NCBI GenBank assembly: GCA_019509895.1
Contig: JAEKLK010000210.1
Location: 1 to 10,909, forward strand
Length of the DNA stretch: 10,909 nt
Source: Betaproteobacteria bacterium
GTDB lineage: Bacteria; Pseudomonadota; Gammaproteobacteria; Burkholderiales; SG8-39
Direction: 5' to 3'
The notes under the pieces were generated by a model that saw only the letters and a list, made by a program, of their open reading frames with translations, made no database searches and was not told the DNA's origin. Positions 1-7,282 of the stretch are shown in pieces. Made by a program: the position numbers and the translations under genes. How positions within the stretch are numbered: the stretch's first letter is position 1; every line of letters starts with the position of its first letter.

Positions 1-243
1 GCGCGCTACTTCAGGACGACGCCGCAGTTCTGGCTCAATCTGCAGATCGACCTGGAGCGGCCGAAGGCCGCCTCGCGGCCTGCGCCGCATCAAGGTGCGC
101 CAACCCCGGGATCAACGCCTAGCGGGGCGCTAAAATCCGGCATCTCCGAGGGTGATGCCGACAATGCGCGAACCGCAGCCGAAGACCATTTATCTCAAGG
201 ACTACACGCCGCCCGCGTTCCGCGTGGAGACGGTCGATCTTGA
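1..243 (+). CDS. HigA-like antitoxin C-terminal fragment (partial, possibly degraded)
   Basis: The reading frame starting at base 1 opens with ARYFRTTPQFWLNLQ. This resembles the end of the helix-turn-helix domain in HigA-family (XRE-like) antidote proteins, where a segment such as RYFGTTPQFWLNLQ is followed by a YDL motif. Here NLQ is followed by IDLERPKAASRP, with no YD and no recognisable family tail. The frame stays open to a TGA at 241-243, which would overlap pepN by 80 bases, an unlikely arrangement. A different frame over roughly 85-133 ends in TAA at 131-133, just before pepN, so the C-terminus may be frameshifted. The gene starts outside the window and no toxin gene is visible. If intact, such proteins bind the toxin and repress their own operon. 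The family call rests on about 15 residues, and the true 3' end is uncertain. Confidence 0.42.
   Translation, partial: ARYFRTTPQFWLNLQIDLERPKAASRPAPHQGAPTPGSTPSGALKSGISEGDADNARTAAEDHLSQGLHAARVPRGDGRS
131..136 (+). promoter_or_regulatory. Candidate -10 box for pepN
   Basis: TAAAAT matches the sigma-70 -10 consensus at five of six positions and lies 27 bases before the preferred pepN ATG at 164. Transcription would start near 143, leaving a leader of about 20 bases that contains the GAGGG ribosome site at 148-152. No convincing -35 box is seen 16-18 bases upstream. Confidence 0.4.
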
Positions 244-2677
244 CGTGGACATCCGGGAGGAGCATGCCATCGTGCGTTGTCGCCTCGCCATCCGCCGCGC
301 GGGGGGCAATGCGCCGCTGGTGCTCGACGGCGAGGAGCTGTCGCTCATCTCGGTGACACTCGACGAACGGCCGGCGCGCTTCGAGGCGACGCCGGAGAAG
401 CTCTCGGTCTACGACGTTCCCGACCAGTTCACCCTCGAGACGGTGAGCCGCATCGTGCCGCACAAGAACACCAAGCTCGAGGGCCTCTACGCCACCAAGA
501 CCGGCTTCGTCACGCAATGCGAGGCCGAGGGCTTCCGCCGCATCACCTGGTTCCTCGACCGGCCCGACGTGATGGCACGCTACACGACCACCATCCACGC
601 GGACGCCAAGCGCTATCCGGTGCTGCTCTCCAACGGCAACCTCGCGGGCTCAGGCGCCGAGCCGAACGGGAGGCATTGGGCGCGATTCCATGATCCGTTC
701 CCCAAGCCCTCGTATCTCTTCGCGATGGTCGCGGCGGACCTGGAGCACATCGGCGATCGCATCACCACGCGCTCGGGTAAGGAAAAGCAGCTCTTCGTAT
801 ACGTCGAACCCGGCAAGCTCGACCAGGCGGCCTGGTCGATGGACTGCCTGAAGCGCGCCATCCGCTGGGACGAGACCCGCTTCGGGCTGGAGCTCGACCT
901 CGATGAATACCGCATCGTCGCAGTCGGCGATTTCAACTCCGGCGCGATGGAGAACAAGGGCCTCAACATCTTCAATACGAAATACGTGCTGGCGCGCGCC
1001 GACACGGCGACCGATGTCGACTACCTGAACATTGATCGCGTCGTGGCACACGAGTACTTCCATAACTGGACCGGCGACCGGGTCACGTGCCGCGACTGGT
1101 TCCAGCTGTCGCTGAAAGAGGGTCTGACGGTCTTCCGTGATCAGGAGTACGGGGCCGACACCTATTCGCGCCCCATGACCCGCATCCAGGAAGTGCGCGC
1201 GCTGCGTGCCGCGCAGTTCCCGGAGGACGCCGGGCCGATGAAGCATCCGGTGCGGCCGCAGTCGTTCATGGAGATCCGCAACTTCTACACGATGACCGTG
1301 TACGAAAAAGGCGCGGAAGTGGTGCGCATGCAGCACACGCTGCTCGGCGAAGAGAAGTTCCAGGCGGGCATGCGGCTCTACTTCCAGCGCCACGACGGCC
1401 AGGCGGTCACCTGCGACGACTTCGTGCAGGCGATGCAGGATGCCGCTGGTAAGGATTCGGGCATCGATCTCACCCAGTTCAAGCGCTGGTACGACGTCGC
1501 CGGGACGCCGGTACTCGACTGCACCGGCGATTACAAGGACGGTACCTTCACGCTGACGGTGAAGCAGTCCATGAATCCGCCATTCCACATTCCGCTGCTC
1601 GCGAAGGTGGGCAACGAGGAGCGATTGCTCCATGTGCGCGCGGGCGAGGAACGCTTCACCTTCGGCGGGCTGAAGGAGCGCCCGGTGCCGTCGCTTCTCC
1701 GGCGCTTTTCGGCACCGGTAATCCTCAACTATGCGTACGGCGAGGCGGATCTCCTGCACCTGCTGGCGCACGACGACGATCCGTTCAATCGCTGGGAAGC
1801 GGGCCAACGGCTCGCCGGCCACATCATCCTCGAGCAAAAAGGCGAGCCGTCGCCGGCGTTCATCGCCGCGATGGGCAGCATGCTCGGCGAGCGCGACCCG
1901 ATCTTCGCCGCCGAGGTGCTCAACCTGCCGCCCGAGAGCTTCCTTGCCGAGCAGCTCGAGGTGGTGGATCCCGACGCGCTTCACGCGGCGCGCAACAACC
2001 TGCGACGGAAGATTGCCGGCGCCCTCAAGGGTGATCTGCTTGCGGCGTACAAGCGGCTGGCGAGCACCGCGCGCTATTCGCCCGATGCGGCATCGATCGG
2101 CCGGCGCGCGTTACGCAACCAGTGCCTCGGCTACCTCACCGAGCTGGGCGAATCGGCGCTTGCCTATCAGCAGTTCAAGAGCGCGGACAACATGACCGAC
2201 GCCATGGCGGCGCTCACATGGCTTGCGCAGATCGAGTGCCCGGAACGCGAAGGCGCGCTGGAAGAGTTCCATGCCCGCTGGAAGGACGAGCCGCTGGTGC
2301 TCGACAAGTGGCTTGCGGTGCAGGCGGGCTCGCGCCTGCCCGATACGCTCGGGCGGGTGCAGCGCCTGCTCAAGCATCCGGCGTTCGACATCAAGGTGCC
2401 GAACAAGGTCTATGCGCTCATCCGCACCTTCACCGCCAACCATGTTCGCTTCCACGCCGTCGATGGCGGCGGCTACGCCTTCCTTGCCGACGAGATCATC
2501 GTACTGAACGCGCTCAACCCGCAGGTCGCGGCGCGCATGGCGCGCGGTTTTGATCGCTGGAAGAAGTTCGATGCCGGGCGGCAGGCCAAGGCGCGCGTCC
2601 AGCTCGAGCGCATCCGCGACGCGGATGGGCTGTCGAAGGACGTCGCCGAGATCGTGAGCAAGGCGCTTGCCGTCTAG
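164..2677 (+). CDS. pepN: Aminopeptidase N (M1 zinc metallopeptidase)
   Basis: This cytoplasmic zinc aminopeptidase removes N-terminal residues from peptides in the last steps of protein turnover. The protein is 837 residues from ATG 164 (E. coli PepN is 870) and aligns by eye along its whole length. The substrate motif GAMEN begins at residue 260. The zinc site HEYFH spans residues 296-300 and the third ligand, Glu319, lies 18 residues further on in KEGLTVFRDQE. The catalytic tyrosine is Y380 in TVYEKGAEV. The C-terminal helical domain carries NNMTDAMAAL- and NPQVAARM-like segments as in E. coli. GTG 152 and ATG 155 are in frame, but ATG 164 is preferred because GAGGG at 148-152 then lies 11 bases upstream and the protein starts close to the usual family N-terminus. 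All key residues are present, so it should be active. It ends tail to tail with the next gene. Confidence 0.97.
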   Translation: MREPQPKTIYLKDYTPPAFRVETVDLDVDIREEHAIVRCRLAIRRAGGNAPLVLDGEELSLISVTLDERPARFEATPEKLSVYDVPDQFTLETVSRIVPHKNTKLEGLYATKTGFVTQCEAEGFRRITWFLDRPDVMARYTTTIHADAKRYPVLLSNGNLAGSGAEPNGRHWARFHDPFPKPSYLFAMVAADLEHIGDRITTRSGKEKQLFVYVEPGKLDQAAWSMDCLKRAIRWDETRFGLELDLDEYRIVAVGDFNSGAMENKGLNIFNTKYVLARADTATDVDYLNIDRVVAHEYFHNWTGDRVTCRDWFQLSLKEGLTVFRDQEYGADTYSRPMTRIQEVRALRAAQFPEDAGPMKHPVRPQSFMEIRNFYTMTVYEKGAEVVRMQHTLLGEEKFQAGMRLYFQRHDGQAVTCDDFVQAMQDAAGKDSGIDLTQFKRWYDVAGTPVLDCTGDYKDGTFTLTVKQSMNPPFHIPLLAKVGNEERLLHVRAGEERFTFGGLKERPVPSLLRRFSAPVILNYAYGEADLLHLLAHDDDPFNRWEAGQRLAGHIILEQKGEPSPAFIAAMGSMLGERDPIFAAEVLNLPPESFLAEQLEVVDPDALHAARNNLRRKIAGALKGDLLAAYKRLASTARYSPDAASIGRRALRNQCLGYLTELGESALAYQQFKSADNMTDAMAALTWLAQIECPEREGALEEFHARWKDEPLVLDKWLAVQAGSRLPDTLGRVQRLLKHPAFDIKVPNKVYALIRTFTANHVRFHAVDGGGYAFLADEIIVLNALNPQVAARMARGFDRWKKFDAGRQAKARVQLERIRDADGLSKDVAEIVSKALAV

Positions 2678-4268
2678 GACCGATAGCGCTCGCGCAGCTT
2701 CGCCTTCCAGAACTTGCCGGTCGAGGTGCGCGGAATCTCGGCGATGAAGTCGTAGCGATCGGGTAGCTGCCACTTCGCGAAGCCCTTCGCGAGCAGCGCG
2801 TTGAGCTCAGCCGGTGACGCTTCCCGGCCCGGCTTCAGCACCACGCAGGCGAGCGGCCGCTCGCCCCATTTCTCGTGCGGCATGGCGATCACGGCGGCTT
2901 CGGCGACCGCCGGGTGGGCCATGATCGCATTCTCGAGATCCACCGAGCTGATCCATTCGCCGCCCGACTTGATTAGGTCCTTGGTGCGGTCGGTGATGCG
3001 CACGTAGCCGTGCGCATCCACCGCGCCGACGTCGCCCGTGCGCAGCCAGCCGTCCTCGCTGAAGCGGCTCACATCGTCCGCGCCGTGGTAGCGGCCGGTG
3101 ATGAACGGCCCGCGCACCTGGATCTCGCCGAGCGCCTTTCCATCCCATGGCGCGACGCCTCTATCGCCGACGACGCGCAGGTCGACCAGCGGCACCGGTA
3201 CGCCGGCGGTGGCGTTGCGCCGAAAGCGCTCGTCCTCGGTGGAATCGCGGAACTCGGGCTTCTCGTAGGCGATGGTGCAGACGGGTGACGTCTCGGTCAT
3301 ACCCCAGCCCTGGTCGACACGCACGCCGTAGCGGGCGTAGGCGCGAATCAGCGACTCGGGGACGGCGGCGCCGCCGACCAGCGTGCGCAGGCCCGGCGGG
3401 AAGCGCCACCGCCCCGGCTCCGCCTCATAGGTCTGGATCATGCCGAGCCAGATCGTCGGCACGCCGAGCGCGAGGGTCGGCGGCTCCTCCTGCATGAGGT
3501 CCAGTAGATCGGCCGGCTGCAGATGCGGTCCGGGGAACACCAGCTTCGCGCCGAGCATCACCGCGCCATACGGAATGCCCCAGCAATTGGCGTGGAACAT
3601 CGGCGTCACCGCGAGCACGCAGTCGCGGCCGCCAGCCCCCAGTAATCGGGGAGGCTCGCGACGAGCGAGTGCAGCACGGTCGAGCGGTGCGAGTAGACCA
3701 CGCCCTTCGGCTTGCCCGTCGTGCCGCTCGTGTAGCACATCGCGATCGGATCGTCCTCGTCGTGCGGCGCATAGTCGAACGGACTTTCCTGCGCCAGTAG
3801 CGACTCGTAGTCGTCGAAGCCGCGCTCCACCGGCGCGCCGCTGAAGGGAAAGACGATCACGCGCTCGAAACGGTGCAGTGAGGCGAACTGCCGATAGAGC
3901 GGCAGCAGCACATCGTCGACGACCAGGAAGCGGTCCTGCGCGTGGCTCGCGATCCAGCCGATGTCGGCGGGCGCGAGGCGCAGATTCAGCGTATGCATGA
4001 CGCCGCCAGCCGCCGGGATGCCGAAGTAGCACTCGAGGTGCGCGTGATGGTTCCAGCAAAGCGTGGCGACACGCTCGCCCTTGCGCAGTCCAAGACGCTG
4101 GAGCGCTGCGCCAAGCGCGCGGGCGCGGCGATAAAAATCGGCGTAGCGATGCCGGCGCAGGCTTTTGTCCGGGAGACGGGAAACAATCTCGGACTCGGCA
4201 AACAGCACGCCTGCGCGCTCGAGCAGATGATTGAGGGACAGCGGCAGGCGCATCATGGTCGACTGCAT
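2674..4268 (-). pseudogene. AMP-forming acyl-CoA synthetase, frameshifted
   Basis: This ANL-superfamily acid-CoA ligase resembles the medium/long-chain acyl-CoA or 3-(methylthio)propionyl-CoA ligase (DmdB-like) group. It would activate a carboxylic acid with ATP and join it to CoA. The N-terminal half runs from ATG 4268 and contains the phosphate-binding loop YTSGTTGKPKGVVYSH (about 3695-3735), then ends at a stop at 3606-3608. The C-terminal half continues in another frame with RDCVLAVTPMFHANCWGIPY, QGWGMTETSP, GWLRTGDVG, DRTKDLIKSGGEWIS and the catalytic-lysine motif PRTSTGKFWK. Homology places the switch near 3625-3632. Adding one C there gives LAARDCVL, as the family expects, and a protein of 531 residues, a normal length. 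The start is well supported: AGGAGGAGGG at 4276-4285 ends 7 bases before the ATG. This is either a genuine recent pseudogene or an error in the assembly. The exact acid substrate is not known. Confidence 0.9.
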
Positions 4269-4275
4269 GGGGCGG

Positions 4276-4285
4276 CCCTCCTCCT
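4276..4285 (-). promoter_or_regulatory. Strong ribosome binding site of the ligase gene
   Basis: On the minus strand AGGAGGAGGG stands 7 bases before ATG 4268 and fixes the ligase start, ruling out the in-frame upstream ATG at 4361. Confidence 0.75.
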
Positions 4286-4287
4286 GA

Positions 4288-4294
4288 CATAATC
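4288..4294. promoter_or_regulatory. Candidate divergent promoter with overlapping -10 boxes
   Basis: The sequence CATAATC reads as CATAAT on the plus strand (4288-4293) and as GATTAT on the minus strand (4294-4289). Both are -10-like. It sits in the 34-base gap between the divergent ligase (ATG 4268) and NnrU (ATG 4303) starts. Plus-strand transcription would begin at about 4300, leaving almost no leader for NnrU. Minus-strand transcription would begin at about 4282, just inside the ligase Shine-Dalgarno region. No clear -35 boxes were found. Confidence 0.4.
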
Positions 4295-4302
4295 GTATCC
4301 CC

Positions 4303-4959
4303 ATGACGGCCCTGGTCGTTGCGACGTCGGCATTCCTGCTGACGCATCTCGTCACCGGCACGCCGCTCAGGCCGCGGCTGGTCGCGGCGCTTGGCGAATG
4401 GCCGTACCGCGGCGCCTACTCCGTGTTGGCGTTCCTAACGCTCGGCTGGATGATCTGGGCGTACGCGCACACCGCCCCGCAGCCCCTCTGGGCCGGGTTG
4501 CGCCTGCTGCCGCTCATCGTCATGCCAATCGCCTTGATCCTCATCATGTGCGGCTACCATCGCAATCCGACGATGGTCGGTGCGGACCGGCTGCTTGCGA
4601 GCGAAGATCCCGCGCGGGGCATGATCCGCATCACGCGCCATCCGATCATGTGGGGCTTGATGCTGTGGGCAGCGTCGCACATCCTGGCGCGCGGCGACGC
4701 AAGCTCGCTCGTGTTCTTCGGCGGTTTCCTCGCCGTCGCGCTGATCGGTACGCTCTCCATGGACCGGCGCAAGCGCGCCGATCCGAACTGGGAGCGCTTC
4801 GCGGGCGTCACCTCGCACATTCCCTTCATGGCGATCGCGCAGGGACGAAACCGGCTTGCATGGCGCGAGATCGGCTGGAGGCGACCGCTCATCGGCATTG
4901 CCGTGTTCGTGGTGCTTCTCGTCCTGCATCCCTGGCTGTTCGGCGCACGCCCTTACTGA
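4303..4959 (+). CDS. NnrU family integral membrane protein
   Basis: This 218-residue protein has several hydrophobic stretches: about residues 1-14, 35-55, 65-86, 111-127, 133-149 and 195-212. That indicates five or six inner-membrane segments. The signatures GYHRNPTMVGAD, ITRHPIMWGLMLWAASHILARGD and IGTLSMDRRKRADPNWERFAG match the NnrU family, whose conserved RHP...W.LAH segment also recalls isoprenylcysteine methyltransferase-like membrane folds. NnrU was named for its place near nitric-oxide/nitrite reduction genes in some denitrifiers. No denitrification gene is visible here and the biochemical role is unknown. The ATG at 4303 has no Shine-Dalgarno sequence upstream but follows a -10-like CATAAT by nine bases. 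It is divergent from the ligase gene and probably transcribed alone. Confidence 0.88.
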   Translation: MTALVVATSAFLLTHLVTGTPLRPRLVAALGEWPYRGAYSVLAFLTLGWMIWAYAHTAPQPLWAGLRLLPLIVMPIALILIMCGYHRNPTMVGADRLLASEDPARGMIRITRHPIMWGLMLWAASHILARGDASSLVFFGGFLAVALIGTLSMDRRKRADPNWERFAGVTSHIPFMAIAQGRNRLAWREIGWRRPLIGIAVFVVLLVLHPWLFGARPY

Positions 4960-4963
4960 TCGA

Positions 4964-4988
4964 TCTTCGCAGCGCGCGAGTGCGAAGA
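4964..4988 (+). terminator. Possible stem-loop after the NnrU gene
   Basis: TCTTCGCA (4964-4971) pairs perfectly with TGCGAAGA (4981-4988) around a nine-base loop, four bases after the NnrU stop codon. The nearest T-rich run (GTTTTATT, about 5000-5007) is 12 bases further on, so it is not a textbook intrinsic terminator. Confidence 0.3.
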
Positions 4989-5162
4989 CATGCGCTCACC
5001 GCGTTTTATTCCGTGCGACAACTTTGTCCTGCGCACGGCGGCAATGTGCGAAACGCGCTTATGTTGCGGCCGAAAAAGCCGATCGACGTGAACAAGGGCA
5101 CAGCATGCAATCGGTGTCGCGGCGAGCATGGGATCGTCCTGACATTCTCTGACGACGGTGCC
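4989..5162 (+). other. Leader region upstream of the LivK-type gene, no gene seen
   Basis: This gap holds no convincing reading frame or RNA gene. The frame of the following gene is open through it and beyond, but the translated part lacks any family resemblance and comes before a clear signal peptide. One weak sigma-70 candidate is TCGACG (5083-5088), a 17-base spacer and TGCAAT (5106-5111), each matching consensus at four of six positions. No good Shine-Dalgarno sequence precedes ATG 5163. Confidence 0.35.
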
Positions 5163-6287
5163 ATGCGACGCACAACCATAACGAAATTCGCATTGCTGAT
5201 CGGCACGACGCTGGTGGCGTGGGCGGCAGACGCTCAGCAGCGACCGCTCCTCATCGGCCAGTCCGCCGCGCTGACCGGCAGCCAGACCGAGTTCGGCCGC
5301 GACATGCGCGACGGTGCGCTCGCCGGGTTCGAGCACCTCAACCGCAAGGGCGGCGTCCAGGGCCGCAAGATCGAGCTGGTGACGCTCGACGACGCAGGCA
5401 ACGAGGCGAAGGCCAAGGAGAACTCCGCGAGCTTGATCCATGAGCACAAGGTGCTTGCGCTCATCGGCTACATCTCGCGCCCGAGCTCGGTGGCGGGCGC
5501 CAAGGTCGCGAGCGAGGCGAAAGTGCCCTTCATCGGCCCGTTCTCGGGCACGCCGGCGCTCTACAAGTTCGACCATTACGTCTTCACCATCCGCGCGAGC
5601 TACGACGACGAGCTCGCCGGCATGGTGAAGCAGCTCGTGACCAACGGCTACAAGCGCGTCGGCTTCGCCTACCTGAACGACGCGCGCCAGGTGAACGTGC
5701 CGCTGGTGGAGAAGCTGCTCGCCGAGCACGGCCTCAAGCCGGCTGTGCTGGTCGGTCTCGATCGCACCTCCGGAGAAGCGGCGCAGCAGGGTAAGGAGCT
5801 CGCCGCAGCCAACCCCGATGTCCTGCTCGCGCTCGCCAACAATGTCCCGCTCGGCGGGCTGATTCGCGAAGCACGCAAGAACGGCAACAGCACGCCGTTC
5901 TGGATCGTCTCCTTCGTCGACAGCAAGGGCCTGGTGAAGGAGTTGGGTCCGCTCGCGCCGGGGCTGGTGTTCGCGCAGATCGTGCCCTTGCCGACGCGGC
6001 GCACGCTGCGGATCGTGAAGGAATACCAGCACGACTATGCCGAGCGCTTCCCGAACGCCGCGCTGTCGTTCACCAGCCTGGAGGGCTATATCGCGGCGCG
6101 CACTCTCGGCGAAGCGCTGCGGCGAGCCGGCCCGAGCGCGACGCGCGAAAGCCTGGTCCGGGCGCTCGAGAGCCTGCAAGACTTCGACCTCGGCGATTAC
6201 TTCATCAATTTCAGCCCCAAGAGCCACAACGGATCACGCTTCGTCGACCTGACGATCGTCAATAAAGAAGGGAAATTCCTTAACTGA
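5163..6287 (+). CDS. LivK-type ABC transporter periplasmic substrate-binding protein
   Basis: This 374-residue exported binding protein belongs to the branched-chain amino acid type (type I periplasmic fold, Leu/Ile/Val-binding family). It has a classical signal peptide: MRRTTITK, a hydrophobic core and probable cleavage after ADA at residue 24. No lipobox is seen. The mature protein opens with PLLIGQSAALTGSQTEFGRD and then GALAGFEHLNRKGGVQGRKI, the hallmark start of this family. ALIGYISRPS, KVPFIGPFSG, GYKRVGFAYL and SFTSLEGYIAARTLGEAL follow in the expected order. Many members bind aromatic or other organic acids and not amino acids, and the ligand cannot be read from sequence. No LivHMGF permease or ATPase genes are adjacent. 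ATG 5163 is chosen because it begins the signal peptide, although the frame is open from 4398. The stop shares one base with the next start codon. Confidence 0.92.
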   Translation: MRRTTITKFALLIGTTLVAWAADAQQRPLLIGQSAALTGSQTEFGRDMRDGALAGFEHLNRKGGVQGRKIELVTLDDAGNEAKAKENSASLIHEHKVLALIGYISRPSSVAGAKVASEAKVPFIGPFSGTPALYKFDHYVFTIRASYDDELAGMVKQLVTNGYKRVGFAYLNDARQVNVPLVEKLLAEHGLKPAVLVGLDRTSGEAAQQGKELAAANPDVLLALANNVPLGGLIREARKNGNSTPFWIVSFVDSKGLVKELGPLAPGLVFAQIVPLPTRRTLRIVKEYQHDYAERFPNAALSFTSLEGYIAARTLGEALRRAGPSATRESLVRALESLQDFDLGDYFINFSPKSHNGSRFVDLTIVNKEGKFLN

Positions 6288-7282
6288 TGAGCAAACCACA
6301 CCCGTACAATCCGGGCATGCATCGACTTCTGCCCGTAATCGTCCTCTGTTGCACCGTCTGGTCTACCGTAGCCGCGGGGGCCGTCTGGCCGACGAAGCCC
6401 GTTAACCTGATCGTGCCTTATCCGCCCGGCGGCGGCACCGACGTCATCGCGCGCATCGTGCAGGAGCCACTCGCCAGGCAGCTCGGCCAGCCGGTCCTGA
6501 TCGAGAACCGTGGCGGTGCCGGTGGCTCGATCGGCACCGCGATCGCCGCCAAATCCGCTCCCGATGGCCATACGCTGCTCTTCACACTGTCGTCGCATAC
6601 CATCAACCCGGCCATCTACCACAGCCTGCCGTTCGACACCGAGCGGGATTTCAGCGCCGTGTCGCAGGTAGCCTCGCTGCCGCAGCTCTTCGCCGTGCAC
6701 CCGGGCACGCCCTACCGCAGCTTCCAGGACCTCGTGGCCTATATGAAGGCGCATGCGGGCAAGATCGACTACGGCTCTGTCGGCATCGGCTCGCCGAGCC
6801 ACATGGCGGGCGAGCTGCTGAAGCTCAAGCTCGACATCGACATGATGCATGTGCCTTACCGCGGCGGCGGTCCGGCAGTCGCGGCGGCAATGGCGGGCGA
6901 CGTGCCGCTCCTCATCGTCTCCATCCCGGCGGCGATGTCGCAGGTCCGTGCCGGGCGGCTGCGCGCGCTCGCGGTGAGCACGGCCAAGCGCACGCCCATC
7001 CTGCCCGACGTGCCGACCGTGGCGGAAGCCACCGGTCTGAAGGATTTCGAGGTGGACTCCTGGTACGCGGTGTTCGCTCCGGCGAGGACGTCGCAGGACA
7101 TCATCCTGCGCACCAACAAGGAGCTCGCCGCAGTTCTGGCGCGACCAGAGGTCAAGGCCAAGCTCCTCGAGCAGGGCGCCGAGGCGGTGCCGTCGACGCC
7201 GGAGGCGCTGGCGCGACGCGTGCATCGCGAGATCGCCGAGTGGCAGGCGCTGGTGAAGCGCGTGCCGATCGAGGCCGACTGA
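6287..7282 (+). CDS. Bug-type tripartite tricarboxylate transporter substrate-binding protein
   Basis: This periplasmic receptor of the Bug/TctC family binds small carboxylates or related solutes for TctAB-type transporters. It is 331 residues from ATG 6287 or 321 from ATG 6317. A hydrophobic signal segment (LLPVIVLCCTVWSTVAAGA) is followed by WPTKPVNLIVPYPPGGGTD, the family's classic mature start, then IENRGGAGGSIGTAIAAKSAPDGHTLL, MHVPYRGGGPA, AGRLRALAVSTAKRTPILPDVPTVAE and FEVDSWYAVFAPA. The family is hugely expanded in Burkholderiales. The start is undecided. ATG 6287 overlaps the previous stop by one base, and GAAGGG lies about 15 bases upstream. ATG 6317 begins right at the signal peptide and follows TACAAT by six bases. 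No TctA or TctB gene is nearby. It probably shares a transcript with both neighbours. Confidence 0.93.
   Translation: MSKPHPYNPGMHRLLPVIVLCCTVWSTVAAGAVWPTKPVNLIVPYPPGGGTDVIARIVQEPLARQLGQPVLIENRGGAGGSIGTAIAAKSAPDGHTLLFTLSSHTINPAIYHSLPFDTERDFSAVSQVASLPQLFAVHPGTPYRSFQDLVAYMKAHAGKIDYGSVGIGSPSHMAGELLKLKLDIDMMHVPYRGGGPAVAAAMAGDVPLLIVSIPAAMSQVRAGRLRALAVSTAKRTPILPDVPTVAEATGLKDFEVDSWYAVFAPARTSQDIILRTNKELAAVLARPEVKAKLLEQGAEAVPSTPEALARRVHREIAEWQALVKRVPIEAD
6305..6310 (+). promoter_or_regulatory. TACAAT box before the alternative Bug start
   Basis: TACAAT matches the -10 consensus at five of six positions and ends six bases before ATG 6317. If it is used, transcription would start at or next to that ATG, giving a leaderless message from inside the operon. 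TTAACT at 6280-6285 is a possible -35, but the spacer is 19 bases. Confidence 0.3.

Noticed and set aside
650..1984. Long minus-strand open frame of 444 codons opposite pepN
   Set aside because: It is antisense to an intact, fully conserved pepN, is rich in Arg, His and Leu with no family resemblance, and has the look of a high-GC shadow frame.
4398..5162. N-terminal extension of the LivK-type frame by about 255 codons
   Set aside because: It overlaps NnrU in another frame, and the true protein begins with a signal peptide at 5163, which must be N-terminal.
4989..5162. Possible riboswitch or small RNA in the spacer before the LivK-type gene
   Set aside because: Only short stems are seen and no known riboswitch core. 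A covariance-model search would decide, but nothing visible supports a call.
4953..6227. Long minus-strand open frame opposite the LivK-type gene
   Set aside because: The plus strand has a clear signal peptide and family motifs. The antisense translation is low in recognisable structure and is explained by codon bias.
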